Source of the DNA: Myotis daubentonii
Lineage: Eukaryota > Chordata > Mammalia > Chiroptera > Vespertilionidae
Reading direction: 5' to 3'
Length of the DNA: 64,000 nt
NCBI RefSeq assembly: GCF_963259705.1
Contig: NC_081850.1
Coordinates: 38,339,167 to 38,403,166 of the forward strand
The stretch's first letter is position 1; each line of letters starts with the position of its first letter. Below, in pieces: positions 24,853-36,918 of this stretch. The notes under the pieces are model-generated. The model had not been told where the DNA came from and did no database searches. It worked only from the letters and a program-made list of their open reading frames with translations. The position numbers and the translations under genes were made by a program.

Positions 24853-26983
24853 TAAATGTGGAGCACTATAAAATTTAGCTGATGTTTCACAGGGTTTTTG
24901 TCTATATTCACGTCCTGAATACTCTAACATCAAAGCATTAAGAAGCCCTAATAGTTGGGATACTTAAAATGATGCTTAGAAAAAAGATAATACTGAGTGA
25001 AGCCAGAATTTGGCAACATGTATCAGTGGAATGGGCTGAATCTCCCATGTCATCTCTGTGTAATTTCCCCCTCAATCCCTGTAGATGCTGAAGATCACAA
25101 GTTAATGGTTTTATCCTTGAGGTATTTGATTCAAAATATGCCTTGTACACAAAGGGCCATGGAATTATGTTCATAATGACAATTATTTTTTCACTAAAAT
25201 ACTGTAAAAGCTACAAAAGGATAATTTTGCCCTAAGAGGTAAGAGCACCTTCTGTCTACAGCAACCAGGCTGGACAATTTTTCTAGTGTTCTTAAGTCTC
25301 AACATTTTGCCACTCAACAAAATCATGATGCACAAGTACAGGACTTATTCTTTTCCCTTACAGTAATATGTCTCATTGAATTCCAGAGTTTCCATAACAG
25401 TGAGATAGGAGGTCTTCCTTTCCCTACATCGTCTCTTTGCACCATGGGTGACCTAGCAAGTAAAAAAGGATAACAGACAAAGCATGGTGGCCACAATTGT
25501 TTCTGCCACTATGACTCACATTCTTTACATACACAGGGCAAGACAACCTCCATCACTAGAGGAACTTTTAGAGGAGCAGTTCATATTCATATTTCATGTG
25601 TGCATGTGTTTAATGGAGTATGGAATTCATTGGAAATAGGGAAGAATATCTTCAGAATATGTCACTGAAATAACACAGATAAGGAAAAACAGACAAAGGT
25701 GAAAGTGACAAAAAATAAGGAACAAATTAGGACAACGAAGAGAAAGGTATGTGGAAATAAGGAACACAGACCACTTATGAATGGGAAATATAATAATATA
25801 ATAATAAAAAATATAATAATGGAAAATAGACATTACCTGGTACTCCCCAAACTTCCCCCTCGGCCCAACCAACCTGAAAAAAACAGCCCTTGTTATTGAA
25901 AAGATAAAATATAGCTATAAGGTGGATACTTTGGTACCTCATCCCTGATAAGTTTAGTATCAAAGTTTTTTAATTATTTTATTTTTTAAAATAAAGATTA
26001 AAGAATTAACCTTCAAAATCAGTCTGTCTCCCTGGCTTTTGCCAGTAAACTTTTAATAGTCATTTCATAAAAATTTTGTAGTTTATCCAGTGTATCCTCA
26101 ATAACTTAAACTTTTAAAAAGGAAGATTTTTATGGATACATTTCTATGCATATTTCTCCCATTTTTTTTATGGTGAATTGGAAGGAAAATAAGCAGTAAT
26201 AACTAAAAATGGCATTCCAGGTATTTTTTAAAAAATTGATTTTTATAAGCATTGATCTAAATGTTTTTGGTTTATACCAAATTTGAGGTTAAAAACAATC
26301 TATCAAAACTAGTAATAAAAATAATTTTCCAGTACTGCAATTACATAAACTCTTAAAATTATTATTATTTTTTAAAATAACCATTTTAAAAATGGATTAC
26401 ATTGGAAGCATGTTTTTCATATAAGTTCCAACACTCTGACTTTGGTTATCTTGGTCTATAACTTGTAGAACATGTTAGAGAAAGAAATGGTTTGTATTTT
26501 CACATAACCATCCATCTGGCCATTTGATTCTCAAAACAACAATTAGATTGAGTAATTTTGCATTTGTATTGTTTTTAAGCTTAACTACAACATACATTTT
26601 TAATTTAAAAAAAATTAGTCTATCCCGCAATTGCACCGAGGTGGGTGGAGGTGTTGAACCAGCTAGGAGGACCAAATGAGAAGCCTAGAAACAGGCTTCT
26701 TTTAGAAATAAACAAGTACAGAAACAGAAAGGATGAGAAGTTTCAAAGAAGAAAATTAAGACTCACTGTTTAGCAGGAAAGAAGTACACAATTATATTGT
26801 CCCCAAAGGAATGCCAGTTCTTAACAAAATAAATAAAATGAAAGGTCTTTTTTGGACTTTTAACCTAAAGATGAAGAATATATGGTTAGCTAATAATAGC
26901 AGACAGTTCATGCAGCTATGTAAATAAGAAAGGAAAGCAATATTGCACTAAAAGGGGAACCTTGCAGGAATAGTCCACCTTTT

Positions 26984-27326
26984 TCATTGACTCAACGTAC
27001 CCAGCCATTTCCTATATGCATTGGCAAACCTGGCCTGCTCTACATTCCGGCAAGTGGACAATACTTGATCGATGAACCTGTGTTCCATTTCCAGGCCTGC
27101 GGAATTGGGAGCTGGGGTCCGCTTCAGGCGTTTTGTTTCCTGGGAATAGCCTTGCTTGCTTGAGTCACTCAATCCATCCACTTCCATTGCCTGAGCCGTG
27201 CGAGGGCCTGTTGGGATGTGGTGCAAGTCACTTGAAGTCCCTACAGGGCTATCTGCAGTTGACAACTGGGTCACACTGTGAGGAAAACTACCACTTAAGT
27301 GATGCTGAAGGTAGAAAACATGCCGC
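26984..27326 (-). CDS. PTAR1: PTAR1 last coding exon and stop codon
   Basis: The exon enters with G after the acceptor TTTTCACAG and reads RRHVFYLQHHL, then a 34-residue Ser/Thr/His-rich segment (SGSFPHSVTQLS to TGPRTA), then QAMEVDGLSDSSKQGYSQET and a basic KRLKRTP patch. It ends with the conserved helix LEMEHRFIDQVLSTCRNVEQ and RKWLGTLSQ before TGA at 26986-26984. The KRLKR patch resembles a short nuclear-localisation-like basic cluster, but I infer no function from it. The segment between HHL and QAMEVDG appears about 27 residues longer than the human 402-residue form as I remember it. This would bring the bat protein to about 429 residues and should be checked by alignment. The exon continues into the 3' UTR. 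Confidence 0.95.
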
Positions 27327-28911
27327 CTGTGAAAAGGGAGGGAGTGGGAGGGAATAGAGAAAAAAAGATCACATCGCAAGGTCAAGCTTTTCAAGGAAAA
27401 CAAAAAACTAAGTTGATAATTTCAAAACATACAGTACTCAGTTCACTGCTCCATTCATAACCCAGACTTATTTGACAAAAGGAGGAATAATAGTTATGAT
27501 GAAGTCTCTGGGTATTTTACTAGCCTTACAAATCCAGATTACCGGTTTGTGAGAAAGGTTTTTAAATAGCATTAACTGAGATGATGACAATCACTTCAAG
27601 TTCTATTCTTTGTAAACTGTAATACAAAACCAAAATTAGGTCTTAGCCCAATCTCTGCAATAAATTAAAATACAAACCTTGTTGATATTCCAAAAGACAA
27701 GTGATTCTGAAACAAAGGGATTAAATAGCTCCTCTAGAGGCAATACTTTCTTTAATAAGAACAATCTATTGCAGTTGGTCTTATGTAGAAACCATGTAAG
27801 CTTCCCCTAAATACATCACTCAATCTCATTAAAAATCCACATGCATTAGGGATGTGCTGGGCTCTGAGTGAAGTATGTTATAAGACACAGTTGCTATTCT
27901 TCCTCTAGGGAGAGCAGGTCTCCTGCCCTTAGAATCATGTGGATTTATTTGTTGAAAATGAAGATCCATGTGCCTAATCTCCAAAAATCTGACACAGTGG
28001 AATGCACATCTACTCTACACAATATGGTAAACTATATAGGTTCCAGGTCGTTGTATCTCATCATCACATCAGCAACTCTAAGCCCTTAAAAAGATAATAC
28101 TATCCATTTTCCCAGCATATCCTGGAGTAAACAGGGAACACATACCCACCATACAGAGGACACAACTTAAAGGACAGATAAACTTCCTTGGGGCAATGAA
28201 TCTGTAGTAGAACACTAGCTTGTAGATAGATAGGCCGTCCCAATTATCTCTTCTCCCCACTCCCACCCCAAACTAACTCCAATTAATCTTTACATGAACA
28301 AAGACAGTTTCTGCTCCATTAATCTAGCTCTCTCTCAAACACAAATAGATTTTTAAAATTCTCTGAGCCTTGTTATTAATATGCCTAAATATAAAACAGC
28401 AACAAAAAAATCTGTGACATCAGTCAAGATCTGTCTTCTCTCTTGAACATGTGAAATAAGAGTGTCTTGTTTTTAAGAGAAAAGAAAATTCTATATTTAT
28501 GTAAGTGCCAAAGAGGGGAGATTATCTTCCATCTTCTAACTATATTTAGACTGGAATAAGGAGACAAATCTCAATTAACTTTAAAAATATAAAAACATTT
28601 AAAATTCCTATCTCCTACCTAGCACAGGCAAGTCTTTTGTCTACAAACAGAATCCTATGACCTGAAGTAGAATTTGCATTTGTAAAGATGAAGATGCCTC
28701 CAATTAGATGATCCAAAATAAATCATGGATTCCCATACCTGGACTTCATTCCAACATAAAGTTACTTTACTGTCAAATGTGCTCAGAAGTCAAATTATGA
28801 AGTTCCCAATGCTCTCTCAGAACTTTCTAAAATCATGTTACATACCCCAGTATAGTTTACTTAAACACACACGCACCACAAAAGACAGAGTGTCAAAAAG
28901 ATTATACTTAA

Positions 28912-29269
28912 CTAGAGGCCCGGTGCACTACATTCGTTCACTGGGGTGGGGTCCCTCAGCCCGGCCTGCGCCCTCTGGCAGCCCGGAACCCCTCGCTCCT
29001 TACCGCCCGCCTGCTTGCCGCTCCTTACTGCTTGGCTTGCTGCTCCTTAGCACTGCCACGGAGGTGGGAGAGGCTCCAGCCACCGCCACTGTGCTTGCCA
29101 GCCGTGACCCCGGCTTTTAGCTGAGCGGCGCTCCCCTGTGGGAGAGCACTGACCACCAGGGGGCAGCCCCTGCATTGAGTGTCTGCTCTCTGGTGGTCAG
29201 TGTGCATCATAGTGACCAGTCATTCTGGTCGTTCCACCATAATGGTTGCTTAGGCTTTTATTATACAGA
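28912..29269 (-). mobile_element. HeliBat-type Helitron, minus orientation
   Basis: The 3' end on minus (ctagaggcccggtgcac on plus) lies at 28912, and the 5' end (ttattatacaga on plus) at 29269, flanked by A28911 and T29270. Its 3' hairpin is degraded (cactacattcgttcac). It carries two convergent CTCF-like cores. Confidence 0.85.
29153..29166 (+). promoter_or_regulatory. CTCF-like core motif in Helitron
   Basis: The sequence ccaccagggggcag matches the well-known CTCF core. A second, weaker copy lies on the minus strand at 29183-29196 (ccaccagagagcag). Binding is not shown. Confidence 0.5.
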
Positions 29270-29270
29270 T

Positions 29271-29503
29271 CAGTGATGGTGAACCTTTTGAGCTCAGCGT
29301 GTCAGCATTTTGAAAAACCCTAACTTAACTCTGGTGCCGTGTCACATATAGAAATTTTTTGATATTTGCAACCATAGTAAAACAAAGACTTATATTTTTG
29401 ATATTTATTTTATATATTTAAATGCCATTTAACGAAGAAAAATCAACCAAAAAAATGAGTTCGCATGTCACCTCTGACACGCGTCATAGGTTCGCCATCA
29501 CTG
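29271..29503. mobile_element. Non-autonomous hAT element
   Basis: The terminal inverted repeats are cagtgatggtgaacc and ggttcgccatcactg, over 233 bp. The 8-bp duplications are atacagat and atatagat (one mismatch). It is the same family as 45775-46009. The left duplication overlaps the Helitron 5' terminus. Confidence 0.92.
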
Positions 29504-29956
29504 ATATAGATAATGGTCTGAAGCATAAAGTTTAGCTAGTCTCCGTGACTAATGAATGGTCTAACTATATATCCTATTTCCCTGTTAGGATTTTTTCCTT
29601 TATATTAAAAAAAAAAAAAAGGCAGTGCTGCATCCCAAATATGCTAAATATCAGTATCTCCAAGGAAGGTGTGCAGAAACTTTTGTTTTTAGTTTGGAAG
29701 TAACATTATTCTGTTGTACAGTCAAGGGTGAATACCACCATGCTAAGCTGTAGGCAAACATCTACACAAGGAAAACGATTATTGATGATGATCGTGAGGA
29801 GGATATTGTTACACAAACTCCTCCAATCACTGAGGCAAAGCTCCACAAGCAGATCACATGTTCACCCACGCAGGCAGGCATCAGATGCAAGACCTCTGTA
29901 GGTCTCATAAGGACACACACAGCTTCATGAAAAAAATGAATTTTCCCTTCTCTTAC

Positions 29957-30261
29957 CTATGACACCAAAGGGTTTCATGTCCTGGGTAGGAATCAATAAG
30001 ATCAGTGGTGAATTCAACTTCTTCCTCTAGAAGATGGGGAATATTTATCCTTGGTTCCTCTGTGGAAGCTGCTGCTGCTTCGTCTTGTGGAAGAAGTAGG
30101 GCTGACTCACTTCTCAAAGGATTTTGCTCCAACACAGAACTGTCTTTCACAGTTTGGCTAGTCAAAGACTTCAGCAAAAACTGGCGGTAGTGAAATCCAC
30201 TGTGGTCTGAAACGTGCATGGATGCCCAGTGTTTAGTAGAAGATAGTTCATCAAGAAGAAT
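29957..30261 (-). CDS. PTAR1: PTAR1 coding exon 6
   Basis: This 305-nt exon encodes about 102 residues starting ILLDELSSTKHWASMHVSDH and ending HETLWCH. The acceptor is TTACAAG before 30261 and the donor is CATAG|GTAAGAG after 29957. It enters in phase 0 and leaves with AG, which the next exon completes to AGG (R). It carries the SDHSGFHYRQFLL PPTA repeat. A low-complexity acidic and serine-rich linker follows (about 30150-30040, with LLPQDEAAAASTEEP), and then the start of the final repeat, YPGHETLWCHRRHVF, which is completed by the last exon. The linker is the part most likely to vary between species. The six exons together give a continuous frame. Confidence 0.95.
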
Positions 30262-30594
30262 CTTGTAAGAAGAAGAAAGAAAGGTGAGACGAGAAACTTC
30301 CCAAGTTTTTATTTCTCCATTAATGCCTTGCTTTGATTGTCCTTTTTGTGTGTGTTTTTGACAATGCCATTTCTACCAATATTTTGTATACAGTGTATAC
30401 ACAGTGCTGTTGCTGAGTGGAAGCTCAGTAAATGCTATTTTCGACATTCCCTTATAAAGTAATTGGAGATTTTACACACACATATATGCTATTGAAAGAA
30501 AATATAAATTCAGGGGTTACTTGGATGTAAACTTTCTTTGATATTCAATGAACCTCTACTATATCTAACTTATCACAACAGACTCAATGTAATT

Positions 30595-30690
30595 ATTTGT
30601 TCTTCACTATAAATGCCATGAGGGCAAAGACCATGTCTGTTTTGCTCACTACTTAATTCTAAAGGCTTGGTACAAAAACATGACTCATGA
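30595..30690 (+). mobile_element. L2 3'-end relic
   Basis: The segment atgagggcaaagaccatgtc and the text after it follow the L2 3' end. Confidence 0.6.
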
Positions 30691-31129
30691 GTAACAGTAA
30701 ATTTCAAGAGTTCATGACTATTACTTACTATTCATCTCAACTCACTTAACATCAGTGATAGTTTTTTAAAGGTAGATGAGATGAAATTCAGCAGTGAATT
30801 GTTTAAATCTTTGTGCTATCAATCCTGCAAACTAAACAATTTTAAATGGAATGGAAAAAAAAAGAAAATCAGCATTTATGAAAAATTTAATTATTTGGCA
30901 GTAACTTGAACAGCAAATGAGTACATTGATCTATCATGTTCCATCAGAGGATTTTTCAGACCAGCTAAGGAAAAGACATACTTGTCAACAGTGAACAATA
31001 TAGACAACACAATGTCAAAAAGCTCTTTTACCTGTTTTTTAAAGGTTCCAATCAAATGCCTTCTCCTGTACCAAGATCCCTCTCCACTTCTCACAGTCTC
31101 TTTTCTTCCCTAGAAGAAATCTTTTCCTC

Positions 31130-31310
31130 TTCTGAACCTCCATACTTCTTTTGGGTTTCACCATATACATTATAGAATTTTCTGTGCAACTTTTTTATCC
31201 CATCAAACTCTATAAGTTCTTTAAGATCCTTATCTGTCCCTAAATCCACTGGCCTCAGAGTGGACATGTAAGTATTCTATGACTGACTGAATAAACAATT
31301 TAATGAATGA
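31130..31310 (+). mobile_element. Possible L2-type relic
   Basis: It ends gactgactgaataaac, similar in order to the L2 3' terminus. Confidence 0.4.
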
Positions 31311-31589
31311 AGTGACTAGTACTGAGGGATAAGCTTATTCCCTGCTAGGATGGTTAAGTTATATCAGTGAAATGTTTTAAATCCTAAAAGAGTTTATTCA
31401 TAGCCACATAAATTTATTATAGAGGCTACCGAGTCATGAAGAAATAAAAAACAAGACTGTTTATTAGATTTAAAAGGTGAGCAAAATAGAACCAGATAAA
31501 CTTCTAGCTGAAAAAAACAAAACTAATCTTAAGGTTATTACATTATTGAAGAATTAGGCAGCAGGACATGTAGGCTATAGTACAAAAGA

Positions 31590-31850
31590 TTTTAAATACC
31601 AAAGTATTTTCCACAGTGGGTACACCATTTCACATTTCTACCAACAAAGTATAAGGGTTTCAATTTCTCTACATCTTCATCAACACTTGTTATTGTCTGT
31701 CTTTTAAATTTTATCCATCCTAGTTGGTGTGAAATGGTATCAAACTGTGGTTTTGATTTGCATTTCCTTAATGGCTCAGGATATTGAACATCTTTTCATG
31801 TCTTTATTGGACATCTATTTATCATTCTTGGAGTAATGACTGACCTCTGC
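31590..31850 (-). mobile_element. Old antisense L1 3' piece
   Basis: The segments tagttggtgtgaaatggtat, gatttgcatttcctta and atcttttcatgtctttattg are typical of antisense L1. Confidence 0.75.
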
Positions 31851-32087
31851 TCAACTGTCTTCCCTCCCCTCCCACCCTAGAAATGAGACTATTTTAAAAT
31901 TTACCTAACTATATGTTCACTTAAACACACAAACATCACAGGGAACATGAAATAGAAAATTAAAATGTCTCATAACTCCACTCTATAGCATTGATAAACA
32001 TTTTTTATTCTCTAACCATTTTTGAATAGAAAGCTAACAAATGCTTATTATAGAAAATACAAGAAAATATATCCATAACAGTACTTT

Positions 32088-32121
32088 GTGTGTGTGTGTG
32101 TGTATGTAATATATATATATA
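32088..32121 (+). repeat. (GT)n and (TA)n run
   Basis: A GT run followed by a TA-rich run, just before a MIR relic. Confidence 0.9.
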
Positions 32122-32195
32122 TCTGTTGAACACTTACAATATGCCAGGCACTGTTCTAAACACTTTAAAATCACATTCAATGCTAATAATATATT
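32122..32195 (+). mobile_element. MIR relic
   Basis: The segment tatgccaggcactgttctaa is the MIR core. It is cut by the SINE at 32210. Confidence 0.75.
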
Positions 32196-32209
32196 AAGAA
32201 ATTATATTA

Positions 32210-32430
32210 GGGTCCTAACTGGTTTGGCTCAGTGGATACAGCGTAGGCTTGCAGACTGAAGGGTCTCAGGTTCGATTCCAGTCAAGGGCATGTACCTTGG
32301 TTGTGGGCACATCCACAGTAGGGAGTGTGCAGGAGGCAGCTGATTGATGTTTCTCTCTCATCGATGTTTTTAACTCTCTATCCCTCTCCCTTCCTCTCTG
32401 TAAAAAATCAATAAAATATATTTTTAAAAA
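32210..32430 (+). mobile_element. Ves-type SINE
   Basis: Sense copy with ggtttggctcagtggata and ggttcgattcc boxes. The perfect duplication aagaaattatatta lies at 32196-32209 and 32431-32444. Confidence 0.95.
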
Positions 32431-32649
32431 AAGAAATTATATTACGTCCATCTCATATTTAGTTTTATATCCTTAAACTATAATGAACATTTTTCTTATC
32501 TTCCAAAATACAATTTTACTAACAACAAAATATTATAACATGTGATAGATTGGACTGTAACTAAACCCTCATTATTGGTGGGTTTGACTAGTTTTTCACA
32601 ATAATAAACAGTACTTTCATCTATCAAATATCCATACCTAATATAATCA

Positions 32650-32865
32650 ATGTTTGTTGAGTGCTTAGTACAAGCACTTGCGATAGCCACTTTATGTGGA
32701 TTCTCCCATTTAATTTATATCACTTGATGTAGTAGGAATTTTCATCTTTCCCATTTTATAGATGAGGAAATGGAAGATTAGAGAGGCTAAGACACTCCCT
32801 CAAGGGCACACAGCAAATTGATGGCAGTATTCAAATGAGGTCTGCATGACCACTGAGTGGAACCT
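32650..32865 (+). mobile_element. MIR relic
   Basis: cccattttatagatgaggaa followed by aagggcacacagcaa, the MIR order. Confidence 0.75.
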
Positions 32866-33944
32866 TTTGCTGCTACACCATGCTGCATCTCCCATTATTT
32901 CTTTAGCATGAATTCCTAGAGGCAGAACTGCAGGATTAGACATAACATACTTTCTTTCAGGGAATAAGAGGGTACAGTCTGGTAAATACTGTCATGTTGA
33001 CCTTCAGTAAGATTATAGCAATTTCTTCAATACTTGTTCCCATAACCTCATCAACTCGAAGATATCAACACTTTAAGAAATCACTTTGCATTTTCTAGTT
33101 AAAATGAAAAAAAGGCCAGTTCATTTTATATGTATTTTTAAGCTGCTCTAGGCTACTGGTACTTTTATGATTACTTTCTCTGACAGAAAAAGGATGATCT
33201 CCTTGGTCAATGGCTTATAAGAGCAGAAAGGGGATTTTGCAATGTCAGCACTCTTTACTGAGAGCAAGAGACACCACAACGGCAGTGGTGACAGGAAAAG
33301 CAGTCTCCCCACGGGCAAGGGGCTGACAGCATGTGAGCCTAGGATTATGAGCCTAGCGGTGGACTCAAGCAGCTGAGTCAACACACCGTCTTCAACACCA
33401 GATTGTCTCAAGTAACCAAGAATTTCACCTTGGCCCCAAGTTCCTGATTTTGTGAGAATGTCACCACAAAAGGATCATATCTAGGCAGGAAAGCTTCCGA
33501 AGACTTCACAGCTCACCTGGACTTGGCCTTCCTCTTTTTCCTTGACTGTCCTCAACCCCCACACATTACCAAGCTGAGGAGCGAAAGTGACTGGCTCTAA
33601 GCACGCAATAGCCCCCTCGACCCACCAGATAACTTGCAATCATTCCTCCAGACTCCCATGAGCCCAGCCTGGATGAGGAGTAATTTCTGTGCTCCCACTG
33701 AACCTGCAGCTTCCCCTGGTTCCTGCAAATGTAACATTGCTTTGTAACTGTTGGTATCTGCTTCCTCAACTAGATGTTCAAGTTGTTGAGAGCAAGCTCT
33801 GTCTTTATACCACAGTGTATGGACAGTGTCTGGGAATGACTGGGTTTCAGTACTATTTCATGAGCAATTGCGGTGAGTTGACCTAGCAATCTGGTAGCCA
33901 GTTTCACCTACATTTCCTTTCTGTGGGGAACAGAGAAAAGAACT

Positions 33945-34115
33945 AAATTTTAGTGAGCCTCTACTATTAGGTGCCCAGTACTTTACACACATTATCTTAA
34001 GTAATTTTCATAATAATCCACCAAGGCAGAAAGTAAAGCTCCCATTTTAAGATGAAAACATTAAAGCCTTACTTTCCACAGACAGCTAGTAGGGCCAGAC
34101 TCTAAGCCCAGATCA
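33945..34115 (+). mobile_element. MIR relic
   Basis: ggtgcccagtactttacacacattatctt, a gap, then cagctagtagggccag; diverged MIR. Confidence 0.55.
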
Positions 34116-35225
34116 ATGTAATTCTGTCTTAGCTCTTTCCTCTCCATTAGGCATCTCCCCTCCTGAAGCATAGAGCCATATCACCTAGAGAGCAAAGGCT
34201 ACTTCTCTAAAATCGTTGGCCTAAAATCTGCCAGAAGTGAAAACTCTCTTGTTTCTCTTGGAGGAATCTCTATCTTGGAAACAGAGAGGAGAGGGAACCT
34301 ACGAAAGATGTATAAAGAAGGCAGCGGTGAGTAAAAATTAGAGAACAGTGTCTCTATTAATCTGAAAGCATTTTGACGTCTTTAAATTGTCTCAAGACTG
34401 GGAAGCTTTTAGACAAGTACCCTCAATGCTGATGACACTGATATCATAAAAAGGGAAGAAGAAATTAGCATAACTATAGTATGCAAGGAGCAGAAGGATA
34501 CCTGGTTCTCCCTCTGATGAATAATAAGTAATGCTGTGGCTAAGTCTAAGCCATTAAAATTCTCTGGTAACTTCCATCTCTTTATTTCTAAACTGAAAGG
34601 ATTAGGCTGTGACAGTTTCCAACCTGGCTTTCCATCCAAATAACCCCTGAGCTTGTGAAACATACTGATCTCTAAATCCTACCCTCATTCCAATTTAGTA
34701 GGCCTGGGGTGGTACCTAGGAATCCTCAAGATTTTTATAGACTCAGCCAAGTTGAGGAATACCTGAGTGAAAGCTTGTTTCCTTCCCAAGAGACACTGAA
34801 CAGGCAGCCAGCTGACTCAGAAAGTCACATAATCAGAGGCTATCAAGAAAAAAACAATTTCAGTTCTCCAATGCTCCGCAATCCCTTCCGGTTTCAGGGC
34901 ATAATGAGTTATGCTCAGTCTTCCTTACTGCTTAAACCTGCCTTTGTTCTGCCAATGCACTAGCCTTAACAGTGCCCAAATAAATATGCTGGTGAGGAAC
35001 ACAACTTTGTTTTAATTGCCAGGACCCCCTGGAGGTATCAGCTGCTGTGATCCTCTCTAGGCTGATGGGCTGCCTTTAGATCCTCTTCTTTCCTCCTTTA
35101 AAGTCCCTGAGGAGGAACTGCGACCAGGAGATTTAAAGGGCAGGCATGGAGAGTGCTAGGGAGATGGAAGGGCTACTCCTCTAAAATCGTTGGCCTAAAA
35201 TCTGCCAGAAGTGAAAACTCCCTAC

Positions 35226-35439
35226 CTTGACATCTAGCTTGGCCAGGTGTTGTAAAACCCAGATGCGATGGGACCAGGCATTATAGTTGCTTGGGTATCT
35301 CCCTGCCGCTTCACCACAGACCTCCATCTCTTCTCGTATTAGTCGCTGGGTCCTTTCTGCAGGAATTGTTCCCAAGTTTCCTTTGGTCACAAAGGAAGGC
35401 AAGGAGGTTTCCTGAAGTAGCTGCTGTAGCACCCATCGT
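35226..35439 (-). CDS. PTAR1: PTAR1 coding exon 5
   Basis: This 214-nt exon encodes about 71 residues, from RRWVLQQLLQETSLPSFVTK to YPSNYNAWSHRIWVLQHLAK and then LDVK. The acceptor is CTACCAG before 35439 and the donor is GTCAAG|GTAGGG after 35226. It leaves in phase 0. The YPSNYNAWSHRIWVL segment is the most canonical PPTA repeat of the protein, with P-N-Y-x-A-W-x-H-R. Between the two repeats lies a charged linker rich in E and R (RTQRLIREEMEVCGEAAGR) that precedes the next helix. No stop, frameshift or lost splice site was seen. Confidence 0.96.
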
Positions 35440-36918
35440 CTGGTAGAGTAGCATGTGGGAAAGAGAATGAAGAAAGAACATAAACCAGAGAGAAAAACAA
35501 AATTTTCTTGTTCTTAATTTAATTTCCATTCACAGATAATTAAAATAATACTTGTCTATAATCCCAATGTGTGTGTGTGTGTTTTGGGGGGATGCGGGGG
35601 AACTGTTTTTGTTTTAAAGACATAGTTAACTTTAGCAGCATTTAAAAGGAGCAAAGACAAGAGGAAGAAAAATCTTTCTAAAATGTTACAATTTGTCAAA
35701 AAGAAAATGCCATCAGTTACAAAATGACAACTCTAAACTCCATTTGAAGATATGTGAAGTCAACTGGTGAGTGAGTGTGTGTGTGTTGTAGTGGTAGTTG
35801 GTGGGAGAGCAGATATAATTAATGGCTGGTAAATGCTAGAAGAGGAATCATGGTTCTGTATTTAATTACATACGAATGCCTCACCCTATGTGTATTTGTT
35901 TGCAAACTTGAAACTGCATTATGACAGCTTTCATTAAGCAAAATTTCCATATTATAGTATAGAATCTAGAGGAAATAAATACATTATAATTAGTGAGACC
36001 ATCAAGGTTTTAAAAGGTCTTTATCTATAGATTTCCCCTTGTCTATTTTTAAGATTTTCATTTGCATACATTTAAATGAAGTTCAATAACGTGTCTCAAC
36101 CACTTAATGTCTTTAGGTTTTAACAAATATTTTCTCATAAAGCATTATTTTAGATTTAAAAATTTCTAACATTAAAGTATAAGAAACTGAGTAGGAAAAC
36201 TAATTTTTTCATTTTCAAATAACAGTTTTAATACTTAACAAAACCTTGCTTTATAAAATATTAGCCAAGCCAACAGATTAACTGATGCATATTTAATGAT
36301 TCCATTCCCCTGCCACCATCCCTTTCCAGACCTCTACACACACAATCATATACCTCTGAAGTCTGCTATCACAATTTCCACTAAGAAAGAAAATACAACT
36401 GATTAGATGGTTTAGAGGTAGCTCATTGGCAATGCTAGCCAAAGGCAAAATTATAGCTAAGATATTTTCATCTAACTGTAAGATCATAAAAAAAATGCTC
36501 AGAATTTTAGCAAAGTTTTAAACAGCTTAATAAACTGAGAACAGACTTCTTCAGAGAATTTTTCCACTGACCCAACCAGCAAGCTCACACCTATCCTTTT
36601 AGTCATTACAGTGGTTACATGGAGTTCAAAAGAAAGATGTTTCCAGACAGCCAGGATAGTAAAAAGAGTTCTTATGTGCACTTTGGCTATATGCCTCAGG
36701 CCTTTAACCTAAAAATATTCTTTGCATTTATGGTCTTAGCAACCTTTGCTTACCCATATACCATTCATTTCAGCTGCACTTATTTTCCTTATTTGCTTAT
36801 TTTTAATAACCACAACCATCACCACCACCATTTTTACCAAGAACACAACTGAATTAATTATAAAAACGTAAGCTTTCTATTTGAATATCTAAATGTAATT
36901 TCCATGACTCCATAAGAA

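Larger units (their letters stand above)
17600..26983 (-). other. PTAR1: Probable long 3' UTR of PTAR1
   Basis: After the stop codon about 9.4 kb of AT-rich single-copy sequence follows with no recognised L1 or Helitron insertion. It contains only two SINEs, one old hAT relic and three simple repeats. Sequence on either side is packed with insertions. A minus-strand AATAAA lies at 17614-17609, followed by a T/G-bearing stretch about 20 nt further on, and a Helitron begins immediately beyond. PTAR1 is known to have a multi-kilobase 3' UTR in mammals. The exact 3' end is inferred, and other AATAAA hexamers closer to the stop could also be used. Confidence 0.5.
27327..29956 (-). other. PTAR1 intron between exons 6 and 7
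   Basis: This 2.6-kb intron is bounded by GTAAGAG and TTTTCACAG on the minus strand. It holds a minus-strand Helitron (28912-29269) and a hAT element (29271-29503) placed directly against it. The remaining sequence (27330-28910 and 29520-29950) is AT-rich, and I recognise nothing in it. Confidence 0.9.
30262..35225 (-). other. PTAR1 intron between exons 5 and 6
   Basis: This 5-kb intron has no Helitron. It contains an L2 3'-end relic (30595-30690), another likely L2 relic (31130-31310), an old antisense L1 piece (31590-31850), two or three MIR relics and one full-length SINE. The stretches 34150-35200 and 33080-33680 show nothing recognisable. Confidence 0.9.

Noticed and set aside
27133..27357. 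Plus-strand ORF over the last PTAR1 exon
   Set aside because: It is the antisense shadow of the real minus-strand exon.
28725..29120. 131-codon plus-strand ORF
   Set aside because: Half unique intron and half Helitron, a chance frame through GC-rich TE sequence.
32210..32430. tRNA-like sequences with A and B boxes (here and in all other SINEs)
   Set aside because: They are tRNA-derived heads of SINEs with long tails and target duplications. No cloverleaf-length tRNA gene was found.
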